From: Lactobacillus helsingborgensis
GTDB lineage: Bacteria > Bacillota > Bacilli > Lactobacillales > Lactobacillaceae
DNA length: 64,000 bases
NCBI RefSeq assembly: GCF_000970855.1
Contig: NZ_KQ034047.1
Location: 409,623-473,622, forward strand
Reading direction: 5' to 3'
Below the pieces are notes generated by a model that saw nothing but the letters and a program-made list of their open reading frames with translations, was not told the DNA's origin and did no database searches. Every line of letters starts with the position of its first letter. Position 1 is the first letter of the stretch. Positions 1 through 7,989 of the stretch are shown here, piece after piece. Position numbers and translations under genes: made by a program.

Positions 1-1
1 A

Positions 2-1102
2 TTTGATAAAAAATTTTTAAAAAATCAAATTGAGGAAACTTTTAATTCCTTACTTAATCAGACAAAGAATCAATGCAAGCAAAATTATCATTTTTCAAAA
101 AAAAGGATAACTCCATACTATAAAAATGTTTTTTCTTATTCCTATGGACTAGCTGGAATTGAGAACGTACTTTTTAACATTACAAAAGACAAAAAATATA
201 AAAAATTATTTTATAAAGAATTTAAAAACTTTAATTATACAGATAATTTATCATTAACTTTAAGCGGTGGGTTAGCAGGTATATTATATTCTTTACCCTC
301 GCAAAGCAAATTACATGCCACAATTATTAAAAAGTTAGTTGATTACATCAATAAAAGTGAAGATTCAAATTTTGGACTATTCAATGGCTACTCGGGAGTG
401 GGATTATCCCTAATTAATAATTCAAAGCTTAATAAAAGTACAAGATCTACTCTTTCATTATTAGCGACTAAATTAACAAGTGAAGAAATTTTACTCAATA
501 ACGATTTCGTTGGCTTAGCTGAAGGGGGCGCTGGTATAGCATATTTTTTATTAAGATATGAGCAAAAAATGGAATCCCATGAGTATGATGATTTTATTTA
601 TAAATGGATTTTACATGATTTTAATTGTGCAATATCTGACAAAAACGAAAAATTTGTCGGCCTGCCGTCAAAAAAGGGTAAAACCATAGCCTACCCATAT
701 TTACTATATGGAACAGCTGGGTTACTCCGAGTAACTTTAGAAACTTATGACCATTGCCCTAAATTAAGACCTTATTTAAAAGAAAAAATTATTCAAATGG
801 CAGAAAGTTTAGACCTACCATATACTGCATATTATGGCTATTTTTTTGGAGCTGCTGGAATTGTAGACACGATGATTGAGTTTAATAATCGTTTTCCTTC
901 AAATAAAGCTCAACGTATCATTAATCGTCTTTTATCATATATTATGCTTCATAAATTTAAAGCACCTTTTGGTGACATTTTAATTTTGTCTGACCAATTA
1001 CAAGGAGTTGGAACAGATTTAGGATCAGGTATGATTGGTATGCTCAAAGTCTTTGGCAAATATTGCAATGATTTAGAATATGATAGTTTGTGGAAAATAT
1101 AG
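2..1102 (+). CDS. LanC-like cyclase domain, probably C-terminal part of a class III lanthipeptide synthetase (5' partial)
   Basis: The frame is open from the left edge, so the true start lies outside the window; 366 codons are visible. The protein shows the repeating Gly-rich turns of LanC-type alpha/alpha barrels: SGGLAGI, FNGYSGVGLSL, LAEGGAGIAYF, LYGTAGLLRV, YFFGAAGIVDT and GTDLGSGMIGML, each ending a helical hairpin. In stand-alone LanC and LanM cyclases the zinc is held by two Cys and one His in W-C and C-H-G motifs. None is present here; the matching places read LYGTAG and GYFFGAAG. Absence of zinc ligands is characteristic of the cyclase domain of class III synthetases (lyase-kinase-cyclase, LanKC), which modify Ser/Thr in a precursor peptide and close lanthionine or labionin rings. 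No precursor peptide or exporter is visible downstream. It could instead be a non-catalytic LanC-like protein. The fold is fairly sure, the class inferred. Confidence 0.62.
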   Translation, partial: FDKKFLKNQIEETFNSLLNQTKNQCKQNYHFSKKRITPYYKNVFSYSYGLAGIENVLFNITKDKKYKKLFYKEFKNFNYTDNLSLTLSGGLAGILYSLPSQSKLHATIIKKLVDYINKSEDSNFGLFNGYSGVGLSLINNSKLNKSTRSTLSLLATKLTSEEILLNNDFVGLAEGGAGIAYFLLRYEQKMESHEYDDFIYKWILHDFNCAISDKNEKFVGLPSKKGKTIAYPYLLYGTAGLLRVTLETYDHCPKLRPYLKEKIIQMAESLDLPYTAYYGYFFGAAGIVDTMIEFNNRFPSNKAQRIINRLLSYIMLHKFKAPFGDILILSDQLQGVGTDLGSGMIGMLKVFGKYCNDLEYDSLWKI

Positions 1103-1279
1103 TTGACCTTAAATAATTTTCATTACTTAGTTTCACCAAATGTACTTTTAGAACTCAAAATAGTAACTGAACTGAGAACATGATTAATGTAGGAAAAAGA
1201 AAATTTGCTAGGTTCTCATAGCTCAATGATAATAAAAAAACAAAACTTTAATTTCAAATTAGTAAAATCAAAACACTAT

Positions 1280-1322
1280 AAAAGGATTAACTCTTTAATA
1301 ATCAGAGCTAATCCTTTTTACT
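1280..1322 (+). terminator. Rho-independent terminator
   Basis: AAAGGATTA and CTCT pair with AGAG and TAATCCTTT across a short AT loop, followed by a short T tract. It lies about 180 bases after the stop of the LanC-like gene and may end that transcript. Confidence 0.5.
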
Positions 1323-1635
1323 TGCTGTTAATTTTTACAGCCCCAACAATCATTCTATTAAATGAAATATAACCATACAACAAAATAATAGTGCAGCAAA
1401 TTTAACTTTTGTTTGTACAATGTCCGTGCTTTTCTCATCCACAGCTTTATGAACAACAAAACTTGATAGCCTTTACTTATTTATTTGTGGATAAATTATC
1501 CTCGAGTTACAACATAATTGTTTCTGCCAGTGCAGCATAAATTAGTGCCCAAACGAATACTGTTAGCAAAATCTACTAAAGTAGTTTTGTTGCTGTGTGC
1601 TTATAAGAAAGTTTAACAGACTATATTTTAAGAAT
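1323..1635. other. Intergenic stretch with degenerate coding traces
   Basis: No intact gene is seen. On the minus strand there are short hydrophobic reading stretches (around 1500-1600 and 1330-1480) broken by stops and frame changes, which could be the remains of a small membrane protein; no family is recognised. One perfect DnaA-box nonamer (TTATCCACA, reverse orientation, near 1486) lies here, but a single box is not an origin. Confidence 0.25.
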
Positions 1636-2673
1636 TTATTCAACCACATTTAGCCAGGAATCAATTGTTGATGCATTACCTTTATTTAATTCTGATTCAA
1701 TTATACTGTCTGGTATTACTTTACCGTTCTTTACAATTGGCTCAAGTTCATCATTATCACTCAAACTTGTAATAAATTGATATCCACTACACCAGTCATC
1801 TCTATTAGTGTATTTTTGGCAAATTTTTTTATAGATCGTAAAATAACTATTAAAGTAAAAGTTTCCTTGCTTTCTAACTAAATAATATTGATTATCCCTT
1901 CTTATTTTATAAAAATGGTAATTTTCTTTTAATTTATTTAGATATTTTTTACCTCGTTTAGATATTGAGCTTTTAGAAGTATCATTGAAAAGTTTATTTA
2001 CCTTTAAATTATTACATTCTCTGCAAACTAAGGCCCAATTCAGGTAATAATTGTTGCCCCCTTCTTTAATTGGCACAATATGATCTATTTGTGTAATACT
2101 ATTCTTCTTATCAGAAAACTTTTCCAATTCTTTATTGCAATATACACATTTGTGATTAAAAAGTTCATATATATGATTTTTATCACATATGTTAATTTTT
2201 CTTGCCTTCTGCGTTATTCCAGTTTTCTGACCTTGCTTTATTTTAAACCCAAACCTACCATGGTATTGAGCTGCTGTAATGAACTGGCTGCCATTGATTT
2301 TTGTTATAGTATGATAGAGTTTAGTTAATTCATCATCATCTTTTTTCATATTCTTCAAGAATTGGTCTTCTTCTATGACGAATAGCGTACTTAAACATGT
2401 AAAATTAGTGTTTCTATCAGCTAGGTTTCTAAAAAAATTTTTTATATTTTTCTTATGCTCTATTTCGGATTGCGTTAGTAAATTAATATAATAAATCAAA
2501 TCACCATTATAAGTTGAATATATAAAAATATCATTTCTACCTATATAAGCAATTGCATCATATTCTGTTAAATCAATACTATTAACTTCTTTTCTTTTCT
2601 CATCAGTTAGACTTGATTTAGAACATTCATTTAAATTTTTTAGAATACTAAAATCCTTTTTAAAACAGTTCAT
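1636..2673 (-). CDS. HNH endonuclease domain protein of unknown role
   Basis: A 345-residue protein with a clear HNH nuclease core in the middle. Cys176 and Cys179 form the first zinc knuckle (CVYC), followed by QIDHIVP with His198 as the expected general base, an NNYYLNW segment, and a second knuckle CREC followed by NNLKVNK. The upstream 170 residues and the basic C-terminal 120 residues are not recognised. The ATG at 2673 is preferred over one 18 codons upstream because AGGAAAGG lies about 8 bases before it. HNH proteins of this layout occur as restriction, homing or phage-defence nucleases. No methylase, intron or phage gene adjoins it, so the role is open. It stands alone in AT-rich DNA next to a broken antitoxin gene, which suggests an accessory insertion. 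Confidence 0.72.
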   Translation of the reverse strand: MNCFKKDFSILKNLNECSKSSLTDEKRKEVNSIDLTEYDAIAYIGRNDIFIYSTYNGDLIYYINLLTQSEIEHKKNIKNFFRNLADRNTNFTCLSTLFVIEEDQFLKNMKKDDDELTKLYHTITKINGSQFITAAQYHGRFGFKIKQGQKTGITQKARKINICDKNHIYELFNHKCVYCNKELEKFSDKKNSITQIDHIVPIKEGGNNYYLNWALVCRECNNLKVNKLFNDTSKSSISKRGKKYLNKLKENYHFYKIRRDNQYYLVRKQGNFYFNSYFTIYKKICQKYTNRDDWCSGYQFITSLSDNDELEPIVKNGKVIPDSIIESELNKGNASTIDSWLNVVE

Positions 2674-2894
2674 AATATTTCCTTTCCTAAAGAAGAAACT
2701 GAGCAAGGCATAAAATCTATATGTCAACTATTAAAATAATAACATATAATTTATATAGAATCATTTATTTTTTAATTTAATTATAAATTCTTTTGACAAA
2801 AATCTTGTTAATGCGAAAGTGTAAAAATATTCTGAAAAAGTTCAATTATCTTATTTAGTTATTAATTTATGTCTGCCTTTTTTACCCTCAATAG
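2674..2894. other. AT-rich intergenic DNA
   Basis: Upstream region of the HNH gene. No further gene or clear regulatory site is seen. Confidence 0.3.
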
Positions 2895-3131
2895 CTAAAT
2901 CTCTTGGAGTAAAAATTTTTTCTTAATAGTAGCAGACTTAGTAATCTCGTTATCTTCACTCATATCAGCTAAAACATAAGCAACAACTTTAATGACCACT
3001 TTTTCAATAGGAATGCTAGTATGAGGCTTCTAAACCTTCTTTACCATTGTCAGAGCTTTAAAGAACCTTTTATCTTCATCTACAGCTTCTGAAACATCTG
3101 GAAAAATCACCGTGTAAATGCCTTTCCTCAT
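2895..3131 (-). pseudogene. Remnant of a HicB-like antitoxin gene
   Basis: On the minus strand an ATG at 3131 opens a frame reading MRKGIYTVIFPDVSEAVDED, broken by an in-frame TAG after about 35 codons. It resumes in the same frame with IPIEKVVIKVVAYVLADM and then KSATIKKK, and stops near 2895; a one-base shift would extend the tail with FTPRDLAIEGKKGRHKL. The order of a Y-V-I-F-P-D start, a central V-V-I-K-V strand and a K-x-A-T-I end is that of HicB antitoxins (partial RNase H-like fold plus DNA-binding tail). No HicA toxin is seen beside it. The internal stop makes it inactive. The family assignment is by pattern only and tentative. Confidence 0.42.
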
Positions 3132-3311
3132 TTTTGAAAACAAGAAAAGATAGTTTTTTTAATTATCCTTAGCTAAATAAACTATGACCGTCATAAAGCT
3201 AAACTTATTAGTTTTTAACTATATCTTGACACACAAAGCCTTCCTAATTATCAGTGAGAGCGCTAAAATATTTTTAACTCGCAAAACAGCAAATATAAGA
3301 AGGAAATATTT

Positions 3312-3749
3312 ATGATTAGAAAATGCCAAGTTGCTGACAGTCCTACTATTCAAAAAATCAATCAAATTGAACTAGGTTACGATTATCCTGTCGAAAAAAC
3401 GGCCGCTAACATTAAAAAGTTGCTAAATGATCCCAAACATCACTATCTCTGGGTCTTTGAAGATGAAGATACCAAAAAGGTTGAGGGATATTTACATGCA
3501 GAAATTTTTGAAGAAACCTACTTTGACCCCATGTTCAATGTTTTAGCTTTAGCCGTAGATTCTTCTGTGCAGAAAAAAGGTATTGGCAGTCAGCTTATGC
3601 ATACTTTGGAAAAACAAGCTCGAGCTTTAGGAATGAAAGAAATCAGATTAAATTCCGGAGAATCACGCACAGGTGCCCATCAATTTTATGAAAAACTCGG
3701 TTATACCAGCAATAAAATGCAAAAAAGATTTGGTAAAAAATTAAATTAG
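3312..3749 (+). CDS. GNAT family N-acetyltransferase
   Basis: A 145-residue single-domain GNAT protein. The acetyl-CoA pyrophosphate loop is visible as VQKKGIGSQLMHTLEKQA in the middle, preceded by the beta-4 strand NVLALAVDSS and followed by IRLNSGESRTGAHQFYEKLGY, the typical closing motif of the fold. Length is normal for the family. It should transfer an acetyl group from acetyl-CoA to an amine; the substrate cannot be read from sequence. AAGGAA lies 8 bases before the ATG. It stands alone, convergent with the malate genes and separated from them by a weak hairpin. Confidence 0.85.
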   Translation: MIRKCQVADSPTIQKINQIELGYDYPVEKTAANIKKLLNDPKHHYLWVFEDEDTKKVEGYLHAEIFEETYFDPMFNVLALAVDSSVQKKGIGSQLMHTLEKQARALGMKEIRLNSGESRTGAHQFYEKLGYTSNKMQKRFGKKLN

Positions 3750-3787
3750 CGGCTTAGCAACATAGGAGAATGATTTAAATTTTCCCA

Positions 3788-3832
3788 ACAAAAACCCGCC
3801 TTATCTACATGATCAAAGACAGGTTTTTATAA
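3788..3832. terminator. Weak hairpin between convergent genes
   Basis: AAAAACC pairs with GGTTTTT across about 25 bases, followed by an AT-rich run. It sits between the convergent acetyltransferase and malate transporter genes and may serve both. Confidence 0.35.
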
Positions 3833-3849
3833 CATAAAATTCTCATTAA

Positions 3850-4815
3850 TTATATTAGTATTTGGGTAATTTCCAAAACCAGTGGTACGACAATTACAAA
3901 TAAAACTGTGGAGGTGGTCACAACATTGGTGGCATATTGCACATCCCCATGTGATTCACCCACTAAGATTGGCAAAACTGCTAAGGCTGGAGTAGCTGAC
4001 TGCACCACTAAAGTTTGTTTAGCCAAACTTGTCAAAGTCGGCAGCCAATTTGCACCAACAAAGATTAAAATCATCATCAAAGCCGGGACTAAGACAAAAC
4101 GACCAAGTAATGCCCAGATAGTATCGCGGTCGAGGTGGATTGATTTCAAACCGGCATCTGCCAATATAATACCGATATAGATCAGTGACATTGGGGTGAC
4201 GATGCCGCCGACCATACTTAACACAGCCGTAATCCAGCTGGGAATTGGTACTTCAACCAATAAGCAAATTAAGGCAATTAGAAAACCAACTAATGGCGCT
4301 GGCAACAACTTTTTCCAGTTGAATTTTTGCTGCTTGTTCTTTTGCGCGGTCGGATCATCACTGGAAATGAAGAAGACACCAATTGCCCATGTAGAAACCG
4401 TATTTAACACATAATAAATTAAAAAGTACGGCATACTTTTTTGCCCAAACAGGGCAATATTTAGCGGTAACCCAATAAAAATAGTATTGGCATTCGTAAT
4501 GGCGTTAATGAAAGTACCGCGGCGGCCTTTGCGGATCCGCAAAACCTTACATAATATCCATGCAAACAAATAGCTGAGAGCAAAACAGATAATGGCATAG
4601 ATCAATCCGCCTGTTAAGCCAAACAATTTTTGCCGGTTCAAGTATTTTAAGACCGAAACAAAAATTGAAGCTGGTAAAGCAATATTCATAATTAAATAGG
4701 AAATATTACCTTTAAACTGATCGCCCAGCTTGCCACTGGTGCGCAGCCAATACCCTAAAGCAATTACAAGTAACAGCTCAACGACGCTAGTTAATGAAGT
4801 AATAAAGGCTTGCAT
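3850..4815 (-). CDS. mleP: AEC-family malate permease
   Basis: A 321-residue membrane protein of the auxin efflux carrier (AEC) family, with about ten hydrophobic helices split by a basic loop near the middle (DDPTAQKNKQQKFNWKK). Typical family features are the N-terminal LGYWLRTSGKL and the SYLIMNIALPASIF helix with its broken Pro. AEC members next to malolactic enzymes take up L-malate (MleP). Its start lies 6 bases after the stop of the malolactic enzyme gene, with AGGAG upstream, so the two are co-translated or at least co-transcribed. The expected job is malate uptake coupled to lactate exit, which together with cytoplasmic decarboxylation yields a proton gradient. The membrane fold is sure; the substrate is inferred from context. 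Confidence 0.85.
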   Translation of the reverse strand: MQAFITSLTSVVELLLVIALGYWLRTSGKLGDQFKGNISYLIMNIALPASIFVSVLKYLNRQKLFGLTGGLIYAIICFALSYLFAWILCKVLRIRKGRRGTFINAITNANTIFIGLPLNIALFGQKSMPYFLIYYVLNTVSTWAIGVFFISSDDPTAQKNKQQKFNWKKLLPAPLVGFLIALICLLVEVPIPSWITAVLSMVGGIVTPMSLIYIGIILADAGLKSIHLDRDTIWALLGRFVLVPALMMILIFVGANWLPTLTSLAKQTLVVQSATPALAVLPILVGESHGDVQYATNVVTTSTVLFVIVVPLVLEITQILI

Positions 4816-4821
4816 TTATTC

Positions 4822-6465
4822 TCACTCCTGCTCATCTGAATATTCGGGTGCCCAGCGAAGGGCAGCCACTGCCTTATCACCGTCTTGATAATCATTCTGG
4901 TTAAGATGATCAGCAATCGCCTTATTAGCCACAGCTTTTGCTACAGTTTGGGAAAAGACATTTAGTTTCTCCACAGGTGGTAACACGGCTGCACCTGGTT
5001 TACTGGAATCAACAATACCGCCAAGTGAATGAGCTGCTACACTAATCATTTCATCACTTAAAATCTTAGCATTAACTGCTAAAGCACCAAGACCAAGTCC
5101 TGGATAAACCAAAGCATTGTTGGCTTGACCAATTTCGTACTTGGTTCCTTCATATTCAACTGGATCGGCAGGAATACCGGTTGCTACCAAGGCTTTGCCC
5201 TTAGTCCAATGAATTAAATCTTCTGCTTTTGCTTCTGCTAATTGAGTTGGGTTTGACAATGGGAAAATGATTGGTCGCTCGGTATGAGTTGCCATTTCCG
5301 TCACAATATCTTGAGTAAAAGCACCTGAACGGGTTGAAGTTCCCACTAATATATCAGGATGAACTGCTTGCACAACGCTCTTTAAGTCCTTAAGTTGATC
5401 AGCATTACTGAACTCTGAGCGTTTTCTAACAAATGGCTTCTGCGCTGGTGTTAAGTCGGGGGTGTCTTCAAAGAGCAGACCTTGTTTATCTACTAAGTAG
5501 AAATGCTTACGTGCTTCTTCAGGTTGCAAACCTGCTTGCAACATCTCAGAATATACCTGCTCAACTATTCCCGTACCAGCAGTACCAGCACCGAAGCAGA
5601 CATACTTTTGATCAGTTAGTTTTTGTCCACTAATCTTTAATGCTCCCAAGATACCCGCCAAAACAATGACTCCAGTGCCTTGAATATCATCATTAAATGT
5701 TAAGATATGATCACGGTAATGTTTTAAAATATTATCAGCATTATCCCTGCCAAAATCTTCAAAATGTAAATATAGTCCCGGAAACAGCTTTTCTACAGTT
5801 TGCACAAAGCGATCAACAAATTGATAATAAGGATCTCCATTCACCCGACGCTGGTGGTTGCCTAAGTAGAGCGAATCATTAAGTAATTTGTCATTGTTAG
5901 TGCCAACATCAAGAACTACCGGCAGTACGCACGCAGGGTCAACACCAGCTGCTGCGGTGTAAACCATTAGCTTACCTACAGAAATGTCGACGCCTTGAGT
6001 ACCCCAGTCACCAATTCCTAAAATTTCTTCGCCGTCAGTGACTACAATCAACTTAATGTCACGTCCATCTGCCGCGTTTTTTAAACTTTCTTCAATTTTA
6101 TCTGGTTCATTAATTGACAGAAATGCGGCGTTTTGGGGGTTAACAAACAAATGACTGTAATTTTCAATAGTTTCAGCTATTGTCGGATCATACACAATTG
6201 GCATAAATTCAGTAACATGTTCACTAAAAATTTTAAAAAACAGTACACGATTAGTATTAAAAATTGTCATCAGAAAAATACGTTTTTCAAGGTTTGAAGA
6301 CTTTTCCTGATATTGCAAGTAAACTTCACGAGCCTGTTCTTCCAATGTTTGTATCTTTGGTGGCAGCATCCCCACCAAATGATACTTTTCCCGCTGTTCT
6401 TTTGTATAAGCAGTACCTCTGTTCAAAAACGGATCATTCAACCTGTCTTGTCCTGTTTTAGTCAT
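4822..6465 (-). CDS. mleS: Malolactic enzyme
   Basis: A 547-residue enzyme converting L-malate to L-lactate and CO2 with bound NAD+ and Mn2+. Hallmarks are the N-terminal [17 protein letters not shown], the [11 protein letters not shown] segment, the malic-enzyme metal and substrate region [23 protein letters not shown] with the metal-binding acids, and the Rossmann loop [10 protein letters not shown]. Length and sequence, including [12 protein letters not shown] and [14 protein letters not shown], agree with the lactic acid bacterial malolactic group rather than ordinary malic enzymes. A GTG three codons earlier directly abuts the GGAGAG sequence, so the ATG at 6465 with 8-base spacing is taken as the start. 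It is the first gene of an operon with the malate permease; no mleR-type regulator is adjacent. Confidence 0.93.
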   Translation of the reverse strand: MTKTGQDRLNDPFLNRGTAYTKEQREKYHLVGMLPPKIQTLEEQAREVYLQYQEKSSNLEKRIFLMTIFNTNRVLFFKIFSEHVTEFMPIVYDPTIAETIENYSHLFVNPQNAAFLSINEPDKIEESLKNAADGRDIKLIVVTDGEEILGIGDWGTQGVDISVGKLMVYTAAAGVDPACVLPVVLDVGTNNDKLLNDSLYLGNHQRRVNGDPYYQFVDRFVQTVEKLFPGLYLHFEDFGRDNADNILKHYRDHILTFNDDIQGTGVIVLAGILGALKISGQKLTDQKYVCFGAGTAGTGIVEQVYSEMLQAGLQPEEARKHFYLVDKQGLLFEDTPDLTPAQKPFVRKRSEFSNADQLKDLKSVVQAVHPDILVGTSTRSGAFTQDIVTEMATHTERPIIFPLSNPTQLAEAKAEDLIHWTKGKALVATGIPADPVEYEGTKYEIGQANNALVYPGLGLGALAVNAKILSDEMISVAAHSLGGIVDSSKPGAAVLPPVEKLNVFSQTVAKAVANKAIADHLNQNDYQDGDKAVAALRWAPEYSDEQE

Positions 6466-6617
6466 TTTTTCCACTCTCCGTCTAGTTAATTATTATTAGC
6501 ACGTACTATATGATTAGACTATAACCAGCAAGTTAAAAGTGCAAAGAATTTAGCTTATAGTAATATTGTATAGTATATATAAAATATTAAAATATACTTT
6601 TGTTGAATAATTATGAA

Positions 6618-6655
6618 AATAAAAAACCAGTTTAACTTAATAAACTGGTTTTTCT
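6618..6655 (-). terminator. Terminator of nagA
   Basis: AAAACCAGTTTA pairs with TAAACTGGTTTT around a 6-base loop, with a run of T on the minus strand. It lies 25 bases beyond the nagA stop codon. Confidence 0.85.
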
Positions 6656-6678
6656 GTAAAATTTAATTACAGAGTATT

Positions 6679-7833
6679 TTATGCCTTGTAGCGTGATTCG
6701 CCATTTAAGTAGGTTTCACTTAAAGTCATATCTGGATTTAACACCAAAAAGTCAGCATCCTTATCAGGTGCAATTGTACCGCACTTATCCAAAACGTGTG
6801 CGCTTTTAGCCGGGACATAAGAAGCCATCATGATTGCTTCTTCCGGTGTAGCAATATTCCAGTCAACCAGATTTTTAACAGCGGTCTTTAACTGCAATAT
6901 GCTGCCGGCCAAATTGTTACCATCTTTAAGGCGTGCCATACCGTCTTTAACATAAACCGGTAATTCACCTAACATATAATCACCGTCTGGCATCATGCCG
7001 GCTTCCATACAATCAGTGATTAGGCAAATATGTTCTGCACCCTTGACTTGAATTAAAGCTTGTACCATTTCTTTTTTGACATGGTGGCCATCACAAATTA
7101 ATTCAGCCGTAACATTGTGTAAAGCCAGAGCTGCATTAGAAATTGATGAATCATGGTGAGATGGATCCGGCATCCCGTTAAAAGTATGGGTAAACATGGT
7201 CGCACCTGCTTCAACTCCAGCTTTGGCTTCTGCAAAATTAGCACTTGAATGACCTAAAGAAACAACTACACTTTCATTAACAGCAGCTCGAATAAATTCT
7301 TTAGCACCTTTTCTCTCGGGCGCAAGTGAAATTTTGTTTAACAAGCCCTTTGATTGCTCACGCCACTCATTAAATTGATTAATATCTGGGTCGAGTAAAT
7401 ATTTCGGATTTTCTGCTCCAGCGTGTTCCGCAGTAAAGTAAGGTCCCTCAAAATGAAGACCTTGAATTTTGGCACCAGTTTCCTCACCCTTGTGGTTACC
7501 AAACATCTGACAAATGTGGGATAAAGTATCAGCACCGGCAGTATAAGTAGTTGGTAGCCAGCTGGTAACACCAGAACGTAGAAAGCCTTCTGACAAGCGG
7601 TTAATACCCGTCCAATCGCTTTTCATTACATCTTCTTTTAGCGAGCCGTGAACATGAGTATCAACAAGCCCTGGAGCTATCCATTTGCCGCTATAATCGA
7701 CAATTTTACCTGCTGGTTTCTCGTCTTCTGTATAATAAAAACCGAACTTACCATTATCTTGAACTTCCAGATAACCCCCTTCTTCTGTCACATTTTTAAG
7801 AAAGAATTTATCAGCATGAATATAATAAGTCAT
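6679..7833 (-). CDS. nagA: N-acetylglucosamine-6-phosphate deacetylase
   Basis: A 384-residue amidohydrolase that removes the acetyl group from GlcNAc-6-phosphate, feeding amino sugars toward glucosamine-6-P and fructose-6-P. Seen motifs are APGLVDTHVHG (first metal histidines), LHFEGPYF with the metal-binding Glu, VVSLGHSSA and MFTHTFNGM (later metal histidines), ELICDGHHV, and LITDCMEAGM carrying the catalytic Asp. Length matches the family. GGAAGG precedes the ATG. It is transcribed away from the GH31-type glycosidase gene across a 156-base spacer that holds a candidate GntR-type operator, so both may answer to the same amino-sugar signal. No nagB is in the window. Confidence 0.93.
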   Translation of the reverse strand: MTYYIHADKFFLKNVTEEGGYLEVQDNGKFGFYYTEDEKPAGKIVDYSGKWIAPGLVDTHVHGSLKEDVMKSDWTGINRLSEGFLRSGVTSWLPTTYTAGADTLSHICQMFGNHKGEETGAKIQGLHFEGPYFTAEHAGAENPKYLLDPDINQFNEWREQSKGLLNKISLAPERKGAKEFIRAAVNESVVVSLGHSSANFAEAKAGVEAGATMFTHTFNGMPDPSHHDSSISNAALALHNVTAELICDGHHVKKEMVQALIQVKGAEHICLITDCMEAGMMPDGDYMLGELPVYVKDGMARLKDGNNLAGSILQLKTAVKNLVDWNIATPEEAIMMASYVPAKSAHVLDKCGTIAPDKDADFLVLNPDMTLSETYLNGESRYKA

Positions 7834-7925
7834 AGTTTTTTGCCTTCCTTTTAAAAGAAAAATTGGATATTGCCAGTTTAATTCTAGCTTAATCTACCAA
7901 TCATTTCCAGTTCAATCTTAATTAG

Positions 7926-7971
7926 TACAGAAAGTTTTAATTTTTTAGTTATAATAGTGGTATAGGTAACT
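7926..7971 (+). promoter_or_regulatory. Promoter and candidate GntR (NagR-like) operator
   Basis: A TATAAT -10 box lies at 7950-7955. Directly overlapping and following it is AGTGGTATAGGTAACTA (7955-7971), which resembles the TGGTATAGACCA-type half-palindromic sites bound by GntR/HutC regulators of GlcNAc genes such as NagR. The site is between divergent nagA and the GH31-like gene. The match to the operator class is by eye; no regulator gene of this type is nearby. Confidence 0.4.
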
Positions 7972-7989
7972 AATTAGGAAGCAAATATC

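Noticed and set aside
1436-1494. DnaA-box-like sequences that might mark an origin
   Set aside because: Only one perfect box and one or two imperfect ones are present, and no dnaA, repA or dnaN gene is near.
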